Shown piece after piece: positions 11,915 to 23,574 of a DNA stretch of 64,000 bases. Each line of letters begins with the position of its first letter. Position 1 is the stretch's first letter. Position numbers and translations under genes: made by a program. This DNA comes from Amaurobius ferox. Taxonomy: Eukaryota; Arthropoda; Arachnida; Araneae; Amaurobiidae. The notes under the pieces are model-generated. The model was not told the DNA's origin and searched no databases. It saw only the letters and a list, made by a program, of their open reading frames with translations. Where the stretch lies: the NCBI GenBank assembly GCA_951213105.1, contig OX578136.1, forward strand, positions 151,300,678 through 151,364,677, read 5' to 3'.

Positions 11915-12949
11915 GAATCATCTTGAAAATCACAATTCGAGTTTCCGACGGATCTACACGTTGTGGGACCTTTAGAACACGGAAAAACTATTTTTAGCAT
12001 GACGTCTGTGCGTGTGTGTGTGTGTCTGTGCAATGTATGTATCCACTCTAGCTGAAAATTTACTTGACCATATTACATGAAATTTGGTATGTAAGTTACT
12101 TGCGGCCAACTTTAGTGCTGATTCGATTTTGGTACAATCCGGAAAAAAGGAGCCTACCTTATTTTACAAAATCGCCCGCAAAAATCGTATGTATCCACTG
12201 TAGCTGAAAAACTAATTGACCAAATTTCATAAAATTTGGTAGATAAGTCAAATGTGGGTTAACGTGGTGCTGATTAGATTTTAAAATACTCTGCTTTTTG
12301 CGAAATGGCCTGCAAAAATCGTCAAAATCTAATATAAAGGACTACATATGCTCAAATGTATCAATTAAATATTTGCTTTATACGTAATATTTGACAACAA
12401 TGAAAATAGACCCATCCCCATTACTCTAAAATGGACCGTTCTTGAAATATTAAATTTTTAATTTTTGGGAACTGAAGACTTTTTTCACTGTAGTTAAAAA
12501 AAATATATTTAACGAAATTTTTTTAAATTTATGATTCCGTGATGGTAATCCCGATGCTAATTAGATTTTGACATGATTCAGCAAAACATAACTGACTCTT
12601 TTTTGCGAAATTGCTCGCAAAAATTATGAAAATATGAAATAAATGACTAAAATTGTTAAAATATATTAATTACTTGTTCGTTATGTAAATTTTGACAACA
12701 AAGCAAATAAGACTGGCTCTTTGACTCTAGGATGAACCGTGCTCGAGATATTTTAGTTTTTCGGAATTTGCGGAGCTGAAGACTTTAAAGTGAATTAAGT
12801 TGCCAAACGAAACGAAGATGCACTAAAAAGGCAAGGTGGATATAATATCAGAATGTTATTTTATGCAATTAAACTCAATATAATGCATCATGAAATAAAA
12901 AATAATAAATTTGAATCTGTAGGGAAAGTCATATGCTGCCCACGTCAGA
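11915..12949 (-). mobile_element. Family B Helentron-like element, hairpin end lost
   Basis: The minus-strand 5' end is at about 12949 (TCTGACGTGGGCAGCATATG, then ACTTTCCCTACAGA). The body has two or more internal units of about 150 bp, and a GT microsatellite (about 12006-12024) near the left end. The terminal hairpin was not seen at the left, so the left boundary is approximate. Confidence 0.6.
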
Positions 12950-12961
12950 TTTTTCTTATTT

Positions 12962-13632
12962 TTATGTAAATTTTGTGAAAATCTCATTTGAAAAGCTTGC
13001 AATATCTCGAGAACGGTTCATTCGAAAACGGTAGCGTTTTGAAGTATTGTGTCATTCGTTTTCTAATGAAACATTACATATGAAGTTATTACTTATTTAA
13101 TAGCGTTAAAAATTCTGATATATACTAGTATTCACTGATTTTTATACTAGTATTCATTGATTTTTTAATGATAATTTCAAAATTCATTTGAAAATCGTGC
13201 AATATCCCGAGAACGGTTCATGCTAGCATTAAATAATTTATATAATTTATTTTTTAATGAAAAATTAGATCTGAAATGATTATTTATTTATCATTAGTGG
13301 AGGTCTTAAGTTTTTAATGATTTGTTCAAAAATTTATTCGAAAATTGCGGAAGGAGAGGTCTACCGAACATTTGAAAAGAAATCGAAAAAAGAATCAATA
13401 AGATTCCAGTATTCATTTGTCATAATCGTACCAAATTATGTTTGTGAAATATCACATCTACAGACTTAGAGACACACACACTATCAAACATACAAACAGA
13501 TATCACTTTAAAAATGTTCGATTCAAGTTCAAAGATGCTTGAGACGTGTTCATTCGTCGAAAACTCGAATTTGGATTTTCGACCCCGCCACAATACTTTC
13601 TCTATACGTTATACTATGTGTGTAGGGAAACT
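12962..13632 (+). mobile_element. Family A/B element, 5'-truncated, hairpin end kept
   Basis: Matches the 3' two thirds of the 7976 copy, with repeated phrases such as AATATCTCGAGAACGGTTCA, and ends in the degraded hairpin TTTCTCTATACGTTATACTA with TGTAGGGAAAC. It abuts the 5' end of the oppositely oriented copy at 12949, giving a head-to-head pair. Confidence 0.6.
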
Positions 13633-13968
13633 GATATATTGTGATACAGGTTTTTTTTTTTGTGTGTTTCAAAAAAATTGCACCACTTAATATCTCTTGA
13701 ACAATGGGTCGTATACCTCATGGTTCTAATTGAAGAAATACTTTTATAATAGTAGTCTATCATCGTATGCTAATTTTGATCTTGTGACATCTTTTAGTGA
13801 AAAGATGCAAATAGTAACTTTTTATACAGTTCCTCTAGAGAAAATATTTTTATTTATAAAATTATTTTTCATTCAATTTGACGAGTAATTGGTAACAGTA
13901 TAAAACTGTTAAGATAGTACGCATAAGATAGTACGCATGTATGTCTTTGAATGCAAATTTTTTCTGAG

Positions 13969-13980
13969 GGGGGGGGGGGG
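13969..13980. repeat. Poly-G tract
   Basis: An uninterrupted run of G in AT-rich DNA. The length is likely variable or prone to assembly error. Confidence 0.85.
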
Positions 13981-14039
13981 ACTATTTTGAAACTGGTTTT
14001 GGGTTCCCTTAGTGTGGTGGGAGAATTTTTATTTCGTTT

Positions 14040-14436
14040 TCAGCGTCAAAAACTGCGCATAGTGTAAACATTTAATGGATCTATTTAAACATATTTATTA
14101 TTTATTAATCAATTGTTACGGGTCAATTAGATAGAAATGATTAGGTTTTTTTTTTATATCGTACCGAAATCTAATCAGTACAAGAGTGATGCATAAATGG
14201 CAAAATTTATTAAATTGGATTGGTTATGTTTTGAACATGCATTTACACATTGCATGATACACATTACATTAGATGCATCCATTGCATATATACACACACA
14301 CAAATAGTAGACAAATAGTTGATTTGTAGTTTAGAAATCAGAAAGATGTAAATCTGTCGAAATGAGGATTCCAATTTCCGACTCCCATTCCGATATTACA
14401 AAATATACATTACTATATTGTACATATGTAAAGTAA
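14040..14436 (+). mobile_element. Family B element fragment
   Basis: Degenerate match to the family B body (CGTCAAAAACTGCGCATA, ATCTAATCAGTACAAGAGTG) and to the hairpin end (CATTACTATATTGTACATAT then GTAAAGTAAAA). The boundaries are approximate. Confidence 0.5.
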
Positions 14437-14490
14437 AAGGCTGGCTTCATTGAAGTCCGGGAGTCTTTTTTTCAAGTTTTGGGAAGGAAA

Positions 14491-14721
14491 ATGTTAGAAA
14501 CTCTCTTGATAACATTTTCTGCGATGGTAATGTTAGAATTTCTCTTGATAGCATTTTCTGTGATGGTAATGTCAGAATCTTTCTTGATAACATTTTCTGC
14601 GATGGTAATGTTTGAATCTCTCGATAACATTTTCTGCGATGGTAATGTTAGAATGTCTTGATAACATTTTCTGCGATTGTAATGTTAGAATCTCTCTTGA
14701 TAACGCTTTCTGCGATGGTAA
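14491..14721. repeat. Minisatellite, 6 units of 37-39 bp
   Basis: Units start with ATGTTAGAA or a variant at 14491, 14530, 14569, 14608, 14645 and 14682. Each holds CTTGATAACATTTTCTGCG. Because 39 is a multiple of three, the first units stay open in one frame and give a periodic 13-residue peptide. The two 37-bp units break this frame, which argues against coding. Confidence 0.92.
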
Positions 14722-15339
14722 GTTGGGATGAGATGCCAGTAGGACGAAGATACTACTATGTTCATATTTTGCTCATTATCTGATCTTTCGTTTATAACAT
14801 TCCAGTCGTTAACGTGAGATTTGTATATGCAACGGATTACGTGTACAAGCTTCTTTAGTTTTATTGCATTAAATTCAAAGTATCTGGGAAGATTTGTTTA
14901 AACCAAGTGGTAAGTAGGCTTGTTGGTATTGTAAATTATTGTATTCTCATTTGTAAAGGTATTTCATATTTTATTTTCATTGAAAGTGGGTTTATGTACC
15001 CTATTTTGAATCCATGTGGATTGGCTGTCTCAAGACCTGAATAGCCATTTCTTCTATATAAAGCTGACAATTCAGAGGGATTATCTTCTTCCTGTCATTG
15101 ATGTAAGATGTCACCTGAAAAAATACATCTTTAGTGTGACGGAGTATTTCATTTACACTAATAGTGATGTACAATTTTTGTAATCATAAATTAGCTTTCA
15201 GCTTTTAAAATATCATGAATACCACATTATTCGCTAAACTTGTATCTAAAACAAAATTACTAATATTTCTTACAGATTGTGACTTCTATGACAAGAGAGA
15301 TCCTAAATGATAGTGCATTACTTGCAAGAAATGGCTTTA
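14722..15339. other. Non-coding stretch, no gene seen
   Basis: AT-rich DNA without a recognisable domain, repeat or RNA gene. Confidence 0.5.
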
Positions 15340-15350
15340 CAAAGATTGTT

Positions 15351-15634
15351 GTTGTTGTTGCTCATAACCTCCTGTTTCGGTCGAACCACAAACAGGACCA
15401 GTGATGCCAGAAGAAGGACAAAGAATGACACAAGACGAGATCACAAAGTTTTTATTAACACAAACAAGCATCACTGTCGAAGGTCTGGGAGGGTGCAGCT
15501 TCACATTTGGCGAGGACCCAGAAGGCGGAAGACTGACTTCAGCCTCAAGAAAACGCCCATGCCTTACTCGGGATTCGAACCCAAGCCCACTAGACAGCAG
15601 TCGGAGACGCTATCCACTTCACCGTCTGGGCGGC
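15351..15634 (-). mobile_element. tRNA-derived SINE, second family, with target duplication
   Basis: On the minus strand the head reads GGCCGCCCAGACGGTGAAGT then GGATAGCGTCTCCGACT (A box region) and GGGTTCGAATCCCG (B box). The body is unlike the 3943-type SINE and ends in a CAA tail. CAAAGATTGTT flanks it at 15340-15350 and 15635-15645. The two open frames across it on the plus strand are antisense to the SINE and not genes. Confidence 0.88.
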
Positions 15635-15645
15635 CAAAGATTGTT

Positions 15646-16780
15646 TAAATGTTAGTGATTGCTGTAATGCATGTGTAAGTGTAATGCAAGAATGGCAATA
15701 TTTACATGTTTAATTTGTTAAGAATTGTTATATGGCAACGAGCTACAGCTAACAATAAAGTTTATTTACCCACGATTCCGAAAGATATTCAAAGAAATTG
15801 TGTTTACCAATCATTAATAGGAAAAACAATGTTTTCGCATTGTACTTCATATATTCACCTGTAGTGAGCTGTAAGTTCCTCACAGTACTTGCATCTTCCC
15901 CCAATAGGTGGCATCTAAAAGGGCAAGATGCTAGTTTTGCAGAGCTAAATATGCAATCAAATTACAACATTTTACAATAACATTTTAGGCTAGAAATTTT
16001 TAACACTCCCAGGCGAAAGCTTAAATATCTTGCAAGAATTTAAAAATATTGTGACAATTGGCTCGTCTATAATTCTGTAATATGTCTTAACCCGAATTGT
16101 CTTATATATCCAAGGGCATCCATATGAAAGGTATCCAAAAATATGAAAGTATATGTCGGAAAGTATTTAATACATAAACTTCTAGTTTTCGACATAGCAG
16201 AGGAAAACTTTGAAAGTTTTGTTTTTATGCGATGCTTATGTGCATACGCCAACTGGTATACCCATTTACATGCATGTGCCTTCTATGGTAATTATAAGTA
16301 CCGTAAAAGAGCCCAGTAACATATTTAACACCATTGAATTTTTTGTATGGGGTTATGTTAAAAATATTGTCTACCAGATTAAGATCAGCGACCTCCATTA
16401 CCTAAAGGCCTACAGAACGGACGCTGTGATATAATTACGTACTTCAAGTAATTCAGAATAATGGCGACTGTCATCGCTATTTTGATTATTAATTTATCGT
16501 CTGAATGCTTGTGCTAAGGGTGACGACATTAAAATCTGTTAAGACAATTACAGTTTCCTTCATAATGGTGTAAACCAGAAATGCTTATAATAAATATTTT
16601 CCGAGGTATAACTTCATTATTTTGGATACCTTTCATCCGGTCACAATGTATATTTCTTATTGCAGCTCGGTTAGCTAAGGTGTATGAGCCCTGCTTATAG
16701 ATGTATGGAAACAGGTTCCTTCCTGTAGCAGGCTTTATGCTGTTAAACATCGTAACATTTCTACCGAATAAAAGAGGAAA
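15646..16780. other. Non-coding stretch, no gene seen
   Basis: AT-rich and apparently single-copy within the window. Several frames of 60-74 codons lack domains. Confidence 0.5.
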
Positions 16781-17560
16781 TTAAATAATCGGACACCAGC
16801 TATGTAACGATCGGACTAAAGATGTAGCGAAGTCGGTTTTAGCATTCTGCCTTTTTAAAGAAACTACGCAATTCAGTCTCCGGCTGGTTCCTTGCTGCAA
16901 AACGACACTTATCATCACACTAAGCAGGGCTGGCAGGTACCAGTCAGACCTAATACATGCCCTTTTTGTTCTCGCAAACTCGCTAAACACACGATTTTCT
17001 TCACACGGGCAAAGGCGGGAGAAAAAAGAAATTGTAAGAGAGGATAGAGGAGAAAAAATATCAAATAAATAAATGAATAAACAAAAACCCGCGAGAAACT
17101 TAACTTCCACGGGCTCTCCTCAATTATTTTACTGCATCACGACTGATCGTGATGCGACACACACCATTGTCCACTTATACACCAGTGATTAAAGGGGGGA
17201 GGAGATGCATACTGGCAAGCGCACCCCCTCTTACAGGCACACTGTTATTTGCATGGGCGGGCCACCCCCTGCTAACGGAAGGCACGGATTTTGACAGGTC
17301 CCTGTCAGCAAGCCCAAGTCTTCCTGGCAGTGGCGAAAATTGGCGGTTTTGCCCGTCTATGATGCGGTTTTGACATGTATCACTTAGCACTGCTCTGCTC
17401 ACCGAATGTGAGAATTCTTTTCGGCTCCATTTTTCTGTTCTTTGCTTATTTCGTCTGATTTGGAGGGATTCTGACATGGGTGTAATTTTATAAATCAGGG
17501 ATCCCCGAGGTCAGGGGCGGTCGGTCCCGGCAAAAATCGTCTGCCGAATTGTAAGTAAAT
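16781..17560. other. GC-richer, apparently single-copy block
   Basis: GC content is visibly higher than in the surroundings and the sequence matches none of the window's repeats. Open frames of 74-109 codons on both strands overlap and have no recognisable domain, so I do not call a gene. A perfect 9-bp hairpin GCATCACGA / TCGTGATGC with a 4-base loop lies at 17134-17155. Confidence 0.4.
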
Positions 17561-18707
17561 ATAAAGTAAAGAGATGTGATATCGGGAGTGCGAAGAATTT
17601 CACTGTGAGGTGTTGGGAATTTTTTTATCTGGAATCTTCAGGGGTTCTTTTTTTATACGAGAAGGTTGGAACTTCGAAGAATCTCTTTGTAGAGAAAATT
17701 ATAAAACAGACCTAACTTTCACAAGATTACAGGCAGAAAGCAAGCATGCCATTATTAAGGTGTTCGCCCCTCACAGTGGTTATGTTATATTCTGGCTAGT
17801 ATCGGCGACAAGTATGTGTTTAAGGTAGAATGGGTATGTTGGTAATGGCTAGGTTTGTTTTTTGTCGATTGATGGCTAAAACCCATGGCGGATAATCTTC
17901 AGTACAAACAAAATTTGATTTGTTCTCATCTTGAAACTTCCAAAGCACAAATTACTAGTTTTAGATTTATGGCTCCTAACTGGTTTGGCTATAAGGTTTT
18001 AGTCTTCCCTGTATTGCTTATCAACTTTTCTTATACAAGTGTTTGCAACGATCGGAAATTTTTACCTTCCCTACAATACGTCATATATAGAAGTATTGGA
18101 GTGTATTCGAAAATTCGAATTTGAAGTTTTAATGGATTTTCAAGTTTTGGGCGTCTTAGTACACGGATGAACTATTATTAGCGGTGTGTGTATGTGTGTG
18201 TCAGTTGGGTAAGTCAAAGTATATAAAAAAGTATAAAGCACCTTTTTATAAAAATGTTTTAGGGCAAAGCAACAACTGCCCAACTGTAACAACTGCCGTA
18301 ATACATTGATGACCCGTTCTCATGATATTTTTATTTTTTGTGAATCTGGAGTGTTTGCTTCAATTTTAAAATGAGCCAAGTTGCTTAAATACAAAAATAA
18401 ATAACTGCTGAATTTATATAATTCAAAAATGTATTCATTATAAATTCAATTTAAAAATTAAAGAAAATAAATAAACCATTTTAATGAAACCGGAGCAGGC
18501 ATTCTTCCGAACCCTCCCCCCCCCCCCTTCACCTCTTGACATATATGAAATGAACAAAAATATTTATTTTTACAGAAACATAATTGCATTTTAGAAAATG
18601 TATACAAAATAAAGGTCTTACATATTTTAATTGAATTTAAATTATTGGCAACTATCATAGCCAAGATGCTAAATTGATTCGGCAATCTCTATATATCTCA
18701 AATGAAA
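17561..18707. other. Non-coding stretch with a family A/B scrap
   Basis: About 18080-18210 resembles the hairpin-proximal part of family A/B in minus orientation (TTCCCTACAATACGTC, GAAAATTCGAATTTGAAG, then a GT microsatellite). A C run lies near 18517-18530. No gene recognised. Confidence 0.45.
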
Positions 18708-18780
18708 ATTCCGATGACATTATTTGTTAACCTATTCCGATGACATAATTTGTTAACCTATTCCGATGACATAACTTGTT
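18708..18780. repeat. Tandem repeat, 3 x 26 bp
   Basis: The unit contains CCGATGACATAATTTGTTAA and starts at 18711, 18737 and 18763. The units are nearly identical. Confidence 0.9.
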
Positions 18781-18935
18781 TTCAGGAAGCAGTCGTTAAC
18801 TTTTCAATGTTGCAATTGTTTAATTTGGGACACCTCTAACAAGAGGGCAGCTTACCCTCATGCCCTGACATTAGTCAGGCTTTGCCTACTGTAACAGTTT
18901 TATTGCCGATTCCTATCCTCTACAATTTTGAAAGT

Positions 18936-19080
18936 GATTTTTTTTTCGTCTATCTCGTTTCATTGCCGAGTTCGTTTCCTAACTTTTTAATCCCCCCCCC
19001 CTCCATAGGAGATTCCTTTTATTCGATCAGGCATAGCCATTTTGCTATGCATAGACCTAATGTGGGCCTAAGGAAGAACA
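18936..19080 (+). repeat. Dispersed repeat, pair with 60268-60420
   Basis: Shares an ordered series of blocks with 60268-60420: GTCTATCTCG, ATTGCCGAGTTCGTTTCC or a variant, a C-rich or ACTAAGG segment, TTTTATTCGATCAGGCATAG or a variant, and ATAGACCTAATGTGGGCC or a variant. Family unknown and no coding seen. Confidence 0.6.
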
Positions 19081-19194
19081 AAATATATAAATGAAGTGGG
19101 GCTAAAAAATTTTAATGCATTGAGCCTTCATGGAGTTTTACACCGCCCCTAATTTTTTTTTATTAAGAGAACTTTTAATTTGGTATAAAATCGA

Positions 19195-19425
19195 AACTTT
19201 TAGTCCTTCTCGGCTCTGCCCAAACAGTTTCCGTGATCACGAGGGGTACGGGCAATTTAAATATGTGGGTCTGAAAGTCCTTCCGAGTGGGTAGTGGTAT
19301 GGAAATGGAAGTACGATCCCTGTGAATGTCGCACCCACTGAGTTCCATTTTAGATTGGGTGGCAATATCCCGGCCGCCCAAACAGATACCTTACACTTTC
19401 AGGTAGATCGGGCGGTCTTTGTCGA
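19195..19425 (+). mobile_element. tRNA-type SINE, 5'-truncated
   Basis: Contains the SINE body with CCTTCCGAGTGGGTAGTGG, GATCCCTGTGAATGTCGC, CCGGCCGCCCAAACAGA and GGTAGATCGGGCGGTCT. The tRNA-like head and the CAA tail are absent. It is substantially diverged from the 9691 copy. Confidence 0.75.
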
Positions 19426-19479
19426 AAGAAAAGAAAGGTTTAGCAGATAATTTTTAATTCCTTTAGAATACATAATATA

Positions 19480-20901
19480 CACTTTAAGACAAAAAAATCG
19501 ACGCACCAAGAAAAAATTATCGAAATGAGACAGATAAAATTTGGTGCATGTAATGTGGATGTACAGGAAAAGAAATGATTAGAATTTCAGGACTTTTGGA
19601 TGATTTATTGCACTGAAAGATCTACACAAAGTGAGCACGTCAATATGACGTTGGTCCACATCTGATCTTGATACAAGCTGTTACCCAACGTGGCATTGAT
19701 GCATAAAGTTGCCTGACGGTGTTCTGAGGGATGTCGTTCCAAATGGCCTCCAAATGACGAGCTAATTCGTCTATATCCTGGGATGGTCGCAGGCGACGCC
19801 TCATCTCAACCCAAATGTGCTCAATAGGCGAGAGATTTGGGGATCTGGCTGGCCAAGGAAGTGTGTCGTAAGCACGCAAACAATCAATAGAGAGGCGTGC
19901 AGTGTGTGGCCTGGCATTATCTTGCTGAAGAGTCAGCCCGGGGTGTCGCGAAAGGAATGACAATACAACGGGTCGTAGAATATACGTTCCGCTGTGCTGT
20001 AATGGTGCCACGGAAGACAATTAAAGGGGTCCGGCTATCAAAAGGTCCGGCTATCAAAAGAAAAGACCCTAGACCATAACTCCCTGTTGTCGGACCGTGT
20101 GACAGTAAGAGCAGTATCTTCTGATGATGTTCGGTCTGTCTACAGACACGTCTGCGCTGGTCGTCGGGACTCAGCTCGAAACAAGACTCATCACTGAAGA
20201 CAATTCGTTCCCAATCCAAACAATTCCACTTTGATTGTGTCCGGCACCATTGCAATCGTTTTTGACGGTGCATACTGGTCAGTGGTAGGCGGCGTAATGG
20301 GCCCTGCGAGTATAGATTCCTTCTATTCTAGATAGTCTTCTATTAATGGTCCGGGTGGTCGCTTCCGTGTTTGTCACACGTTGGATGGTTGATAACGACG
20401 AATCTCGTGCTGTCACAGCTGCTCTGACAATCGCTCTATTTTCCAGTTCTGTCGTCGCTCTAGGCCGTCCGCTGCTCGCTTGCCGCTGAAATCTGCCATT
20501 CCGGACCCATTCCTGCCAACATCGTCTAACTGCTGAATCGCTCCTACCCAAATGCCGAGCGATTCGTCGGTGTTCCCATCCAGCCTCATGCAGTCTGACC
20601 GCACGCCCTCTTTCAAACTCCTTCATATGTTCGTAGTGACCGCGAATTCGCCGACGAGGCATTGTTGCAATCAAGGTACGTAAATGCAATTGAAATCCAC
20701 TGCACGTTTTGTTCCTGAAAGCGAGGTTCGCTCCTTATATACACCGCCATGGTGCTCAATTTCAATGCTCTGTCGTTCCGATTATTTTCATTGGCTGCGA
20801 ATTTTTTATCTTTTGCCTATTTAGTCGAAAGTTGTTTGCATGTAAAGTTTCATTACTATCGGATTACATTGCGGGTGCGTCGATATTTTTGTCTAAGAGT
20901 G
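19480..20901 (-). mobile_element. Tc1-type DNA transposon, complete ends, defective gene
   Basis: Inverted repeats of 29 bp at 19480-19508 (starts CACTTTAAGACAAAAAAATC) and 20873-20901 match at 25 of 29 positions. TA dinucleotides flank both ends (19478-19479, 20902-20903), as Tc1/mariner insertion requires. The 1422-bp length fits a single-gene Tc1 element. The transposase lies inside on the minus strand and is broken. Confidence 0.93.
19640..20689 (-). pseudogene. Tc1-type transposase, frameshifted
   Basis: The likely original start is the Met at about 20662 (MPRRRIRGHYEHMKEFERG). The first 136-codon block holds the helix-turn-helix DNA-binding region (GWEHRRIARHLGRSDSAVRR). The next block has RLQWCRTQSKWN and the first catalytic Asp in VFSDESCF. 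The last has the second Asp in QQDNARPHTA (codon 19919-19921) and the Glu in LSPIEHIW (codon 19820-19822), followed by RQLYASMPRWVTACI. Frameshifts near 20276 and about 19990-20010, and a 16-bp tandem duplication at about 20029-20060, break the frame. Asp2 and Glu are separated by 32 residues. The blocks keep high similarity to a functional protein, so inactivation is fairly recent. Confidence 0.92.
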
Positions 20902-20924
20902 TATATAATGAGAAGGTATAGTAT

Positions 20925-21100
20925 TGTGAGCGGATGAAAAATTCTCAGAGTTGGATGGATTTACACGTTTGAGTATCCTTGCTTACGAATCAATCACTTC
21001 TTCAGTGATGTATGAGTGTCCATTTATGTGCGCAGTTAAACAGCCACGCATACATCACGCATACATCACTTTGGGTCTGTTAATGTCCCTCGAATAAATA
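20925..21100 (-). mobile_element. Family A/B scrap
   Basis: Degenerate match to the hairpin-proximal part (TAGTATTGTGAGCGG, GATTTACACGTTTGAG, AATCAATCACTTCTTCAGTG). The ends are unclear. Confidence 0.45.
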
Positions 21101-21418
21101 TTTCTATTCAAATAAAATTTGATGCGATTATTAGATATATGTTAACGTAACAGGACAACTGATTTTCAAAGAAATCAGTCCGGAAAAAATTTTTTTGTTC
21201 TTTTTTAAGGAAATTGAATAAAACATACGATAGCATACAAAATTCGAATAAACATAAAAACTAGTTATGTTAAATTATTAAAAGAATGTCCATTTTATAT
21301 GTAGGTAGCAGATGTTCCCAGCTAGTAATTTAAAATATGTGCAAATTCTAAAAGCATTCCTACTGCTTTAAAACAATTGCTTCCACTAAAATATTGAATT
21401 TAATTCGACTATAAAAAA

Positions 21419-22474
21419 TCTGATATGGGTGACACATGACTTTCCTTATACAATACAATGAATTTTCTACTTTAACAGTAAAAACAATAGGTTATTCTTA
21501 TAGTAGATATATTCTTTCCAAGATATTGAATTTTCGTCAATTGGTCGTCATTTTCATTGATTTAGCCTTATTTTTACCCATTTGGCGAATTTCTCCTTAA
21601 TTTAGCAATATTTAAACAAGTCGCCAAGTTGGCGACTTTCCACCAAATTTGGCGACAAAATCTCGCCAAGCGTTATGAATGGAGAAATAAGTTATTCTTA
21701 CAGAAGATAAATTACTATTGGCGATCAAATACAAAAGCATGATCAAAGTATCTTTTTTCATCAATGGAACGAGCTACATCCACGAGAATGATGTCACCCA
21801 ATTTATCGCATGATATTACCTATGAAAAGTGTACATGTTTCTCAATAGGTAATACTTTTTTTTTATTTAACATGATTTTTTGATAATTTTTTTGAAAAAT
21901 GCACAATATCTCGAGAACGGTTAATGCTAGCGTTCTAAAATTTGTGTCAATTGTTTTCTAATGAAAAATTACATAAGAAATATCTATTTGCGTAACTTCA
22001 TTAAAGGTTTTGATTTTTTAATGATTTTTTTTAAATTCCACTCGAAAATTTAGGGGGATTTTGAACATTCGATTGCGTATAAAAACAATAGGCTTCCAGT
22101 ATTCACAGATTGTGATTTTTGTACCAAATTCCGTTCGAATCGGTCCATTTATTTATTCAGTTATCGTCTCCACAGACGTCACCACACACACACACACATA
22201 CACACACACACACTTTCACACACACACACACATACACATACTTTCACACACACACACACACACACATACACATACTTTCACACACACACACACACGTACT
22301 TTCACACACACACACACATACACATACTTTTACTCACACACATAGACATCACCTCAAAAATGTTCGATTCGTGATCAGGGATGCTTGAAACGTGCTTTCC
22401 CGTCGAAAACTCGAATTCGAATTTTCGATCCCGTTACAATACTTTCCTTATACATTATTGTATATAAGGAAAGT
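21419..22474 (+). mobile_element. Full-length family A Helentron-like element
   Basis: Starts TCTGATATGGGTGACACATG, then ACTTTCCTTATACAAT, and ends with the hairpin at 22441-22474 (ACTTTCCTTATAC with GTATATAAGGAAAGT). It is longer than its relatives because the CA microsatellite near the 3' end has expanded to about 165 bp. Otherwise it is collinear with 7976-8863. Confidence 0.7.
22181..22345. repeat. Expanded CA microsatellite inside family A
   Basis: CA runs interrupted by CATACACATACTTTCA-type interruptions that recur about every 40-50 bp, so the expansion includes larger duplicated blocks. Long open frames of T and H across it are artefacts. Confidence 0.95.
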
Positions 22475-23125
22475 AAAAATGCGAAAGCTTAAGACTATCT
22501 GTTCACGCAATACCAAATTATCTGCTTAGGTAAATGTGAGTAAAAAATCCTGCTAATCCCGTTTGTAAACCAGTGTACAAAAACATGAAGTTTGTTAAAC
22601 GCATGTCAAAATAAAGGCGCTGAAATGGTGGAAAAAATAATTCCCGTACCATATTTTATTCCATTGTAGCAATTATATTTACCTGTATTTGGAAATATAT
22701 GAATTTAAAAAAAAAATTATTTTCAAAAATATTACCTCAATCCTATATTACATGACCGTAACAGATATAACAATATCAATATGATATAATTTATTTAAAA
22801 AAAGACATCAATTTTTTTATTACTGAAATAAGATACATTAATGAAAATCATTTGCCTCATACATACATTTTAATTTAATTCCAATATTGAATAACATGAT
22901 ATTATTTTTTTCAAATAAAATTTCGTGGAAAAATTGTTAGCATAATGCTATTTATATAGAAGAGATTTTTTATTAACATTTCCAAAATCCTTCCGTCTCG
23001 GAAAGCGAAACAGAGCTGGCGTTTACCCGCAGTGACGTAGAGAATAACTGAAAATCTGTGAATTCAGATCTGGAACAGACAAACAAACAAACATACATGC
23101 TTTTAATTATACACACACACACACG

Positions 23126-23156
<31 letters not shown>

Positions 23157-23574
23157 GGAATGATATCTTTCGTAGGATATCAGGAATGGCCATTCTGCAG
23201 AAATTGACGTTTAAAATGGTAAACATTTATAAAAATTAACTACTTTTAATCTGAAGTAAATGGACACTATTGTTTAGAAGATATATATGATCAGCCACCG
23301 TCCTTGAGATATATTTGAATTTTCATTTCACGTCCAGGAAGAGCAGTATCTCTCGAAAAGATCAAGCCATTTCAATGAACTTCGGTACGATATTTTTTAT
23401 CGAAAATAAAAATAAACATTGATTTGAAGTGTTTAAGCCATAAGAAAACTCTAATTTGTGTTATTGTTTTTCCACAATATCGAAACTTGTTAATTTGTGG
23501 AGAAAGTAGTGTTTTAGATGCGTCGTTGAACAATGTTAGAGATTTTTTTCTCCATTCTTCCAAAAGAATCGTCT
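22475..23574. other. AT-rich stretch with a CA/TA microsatellite
   Basis: A (CA)n tract running into (TA)n lies at about 23110-23156. The remainder is AT-rich with no gene or known element. Confidence 0.55.

Noticed and set aside
15307..15655. 113- and 84-codon plus-strand frames
   Set aside because: They are antisense to a SINE with clear boxes and target duplications.
16781..17477. Small protein genes in the GC-richer block
   Set aside because: Frames occur on both strands and overlap, as expected in GC-richer DNA. No domain or homology was recognised.
22061..22388. T/H-rich open frames
   Set aside because: They are translations of a CA microsatellite inside a non-coding element.
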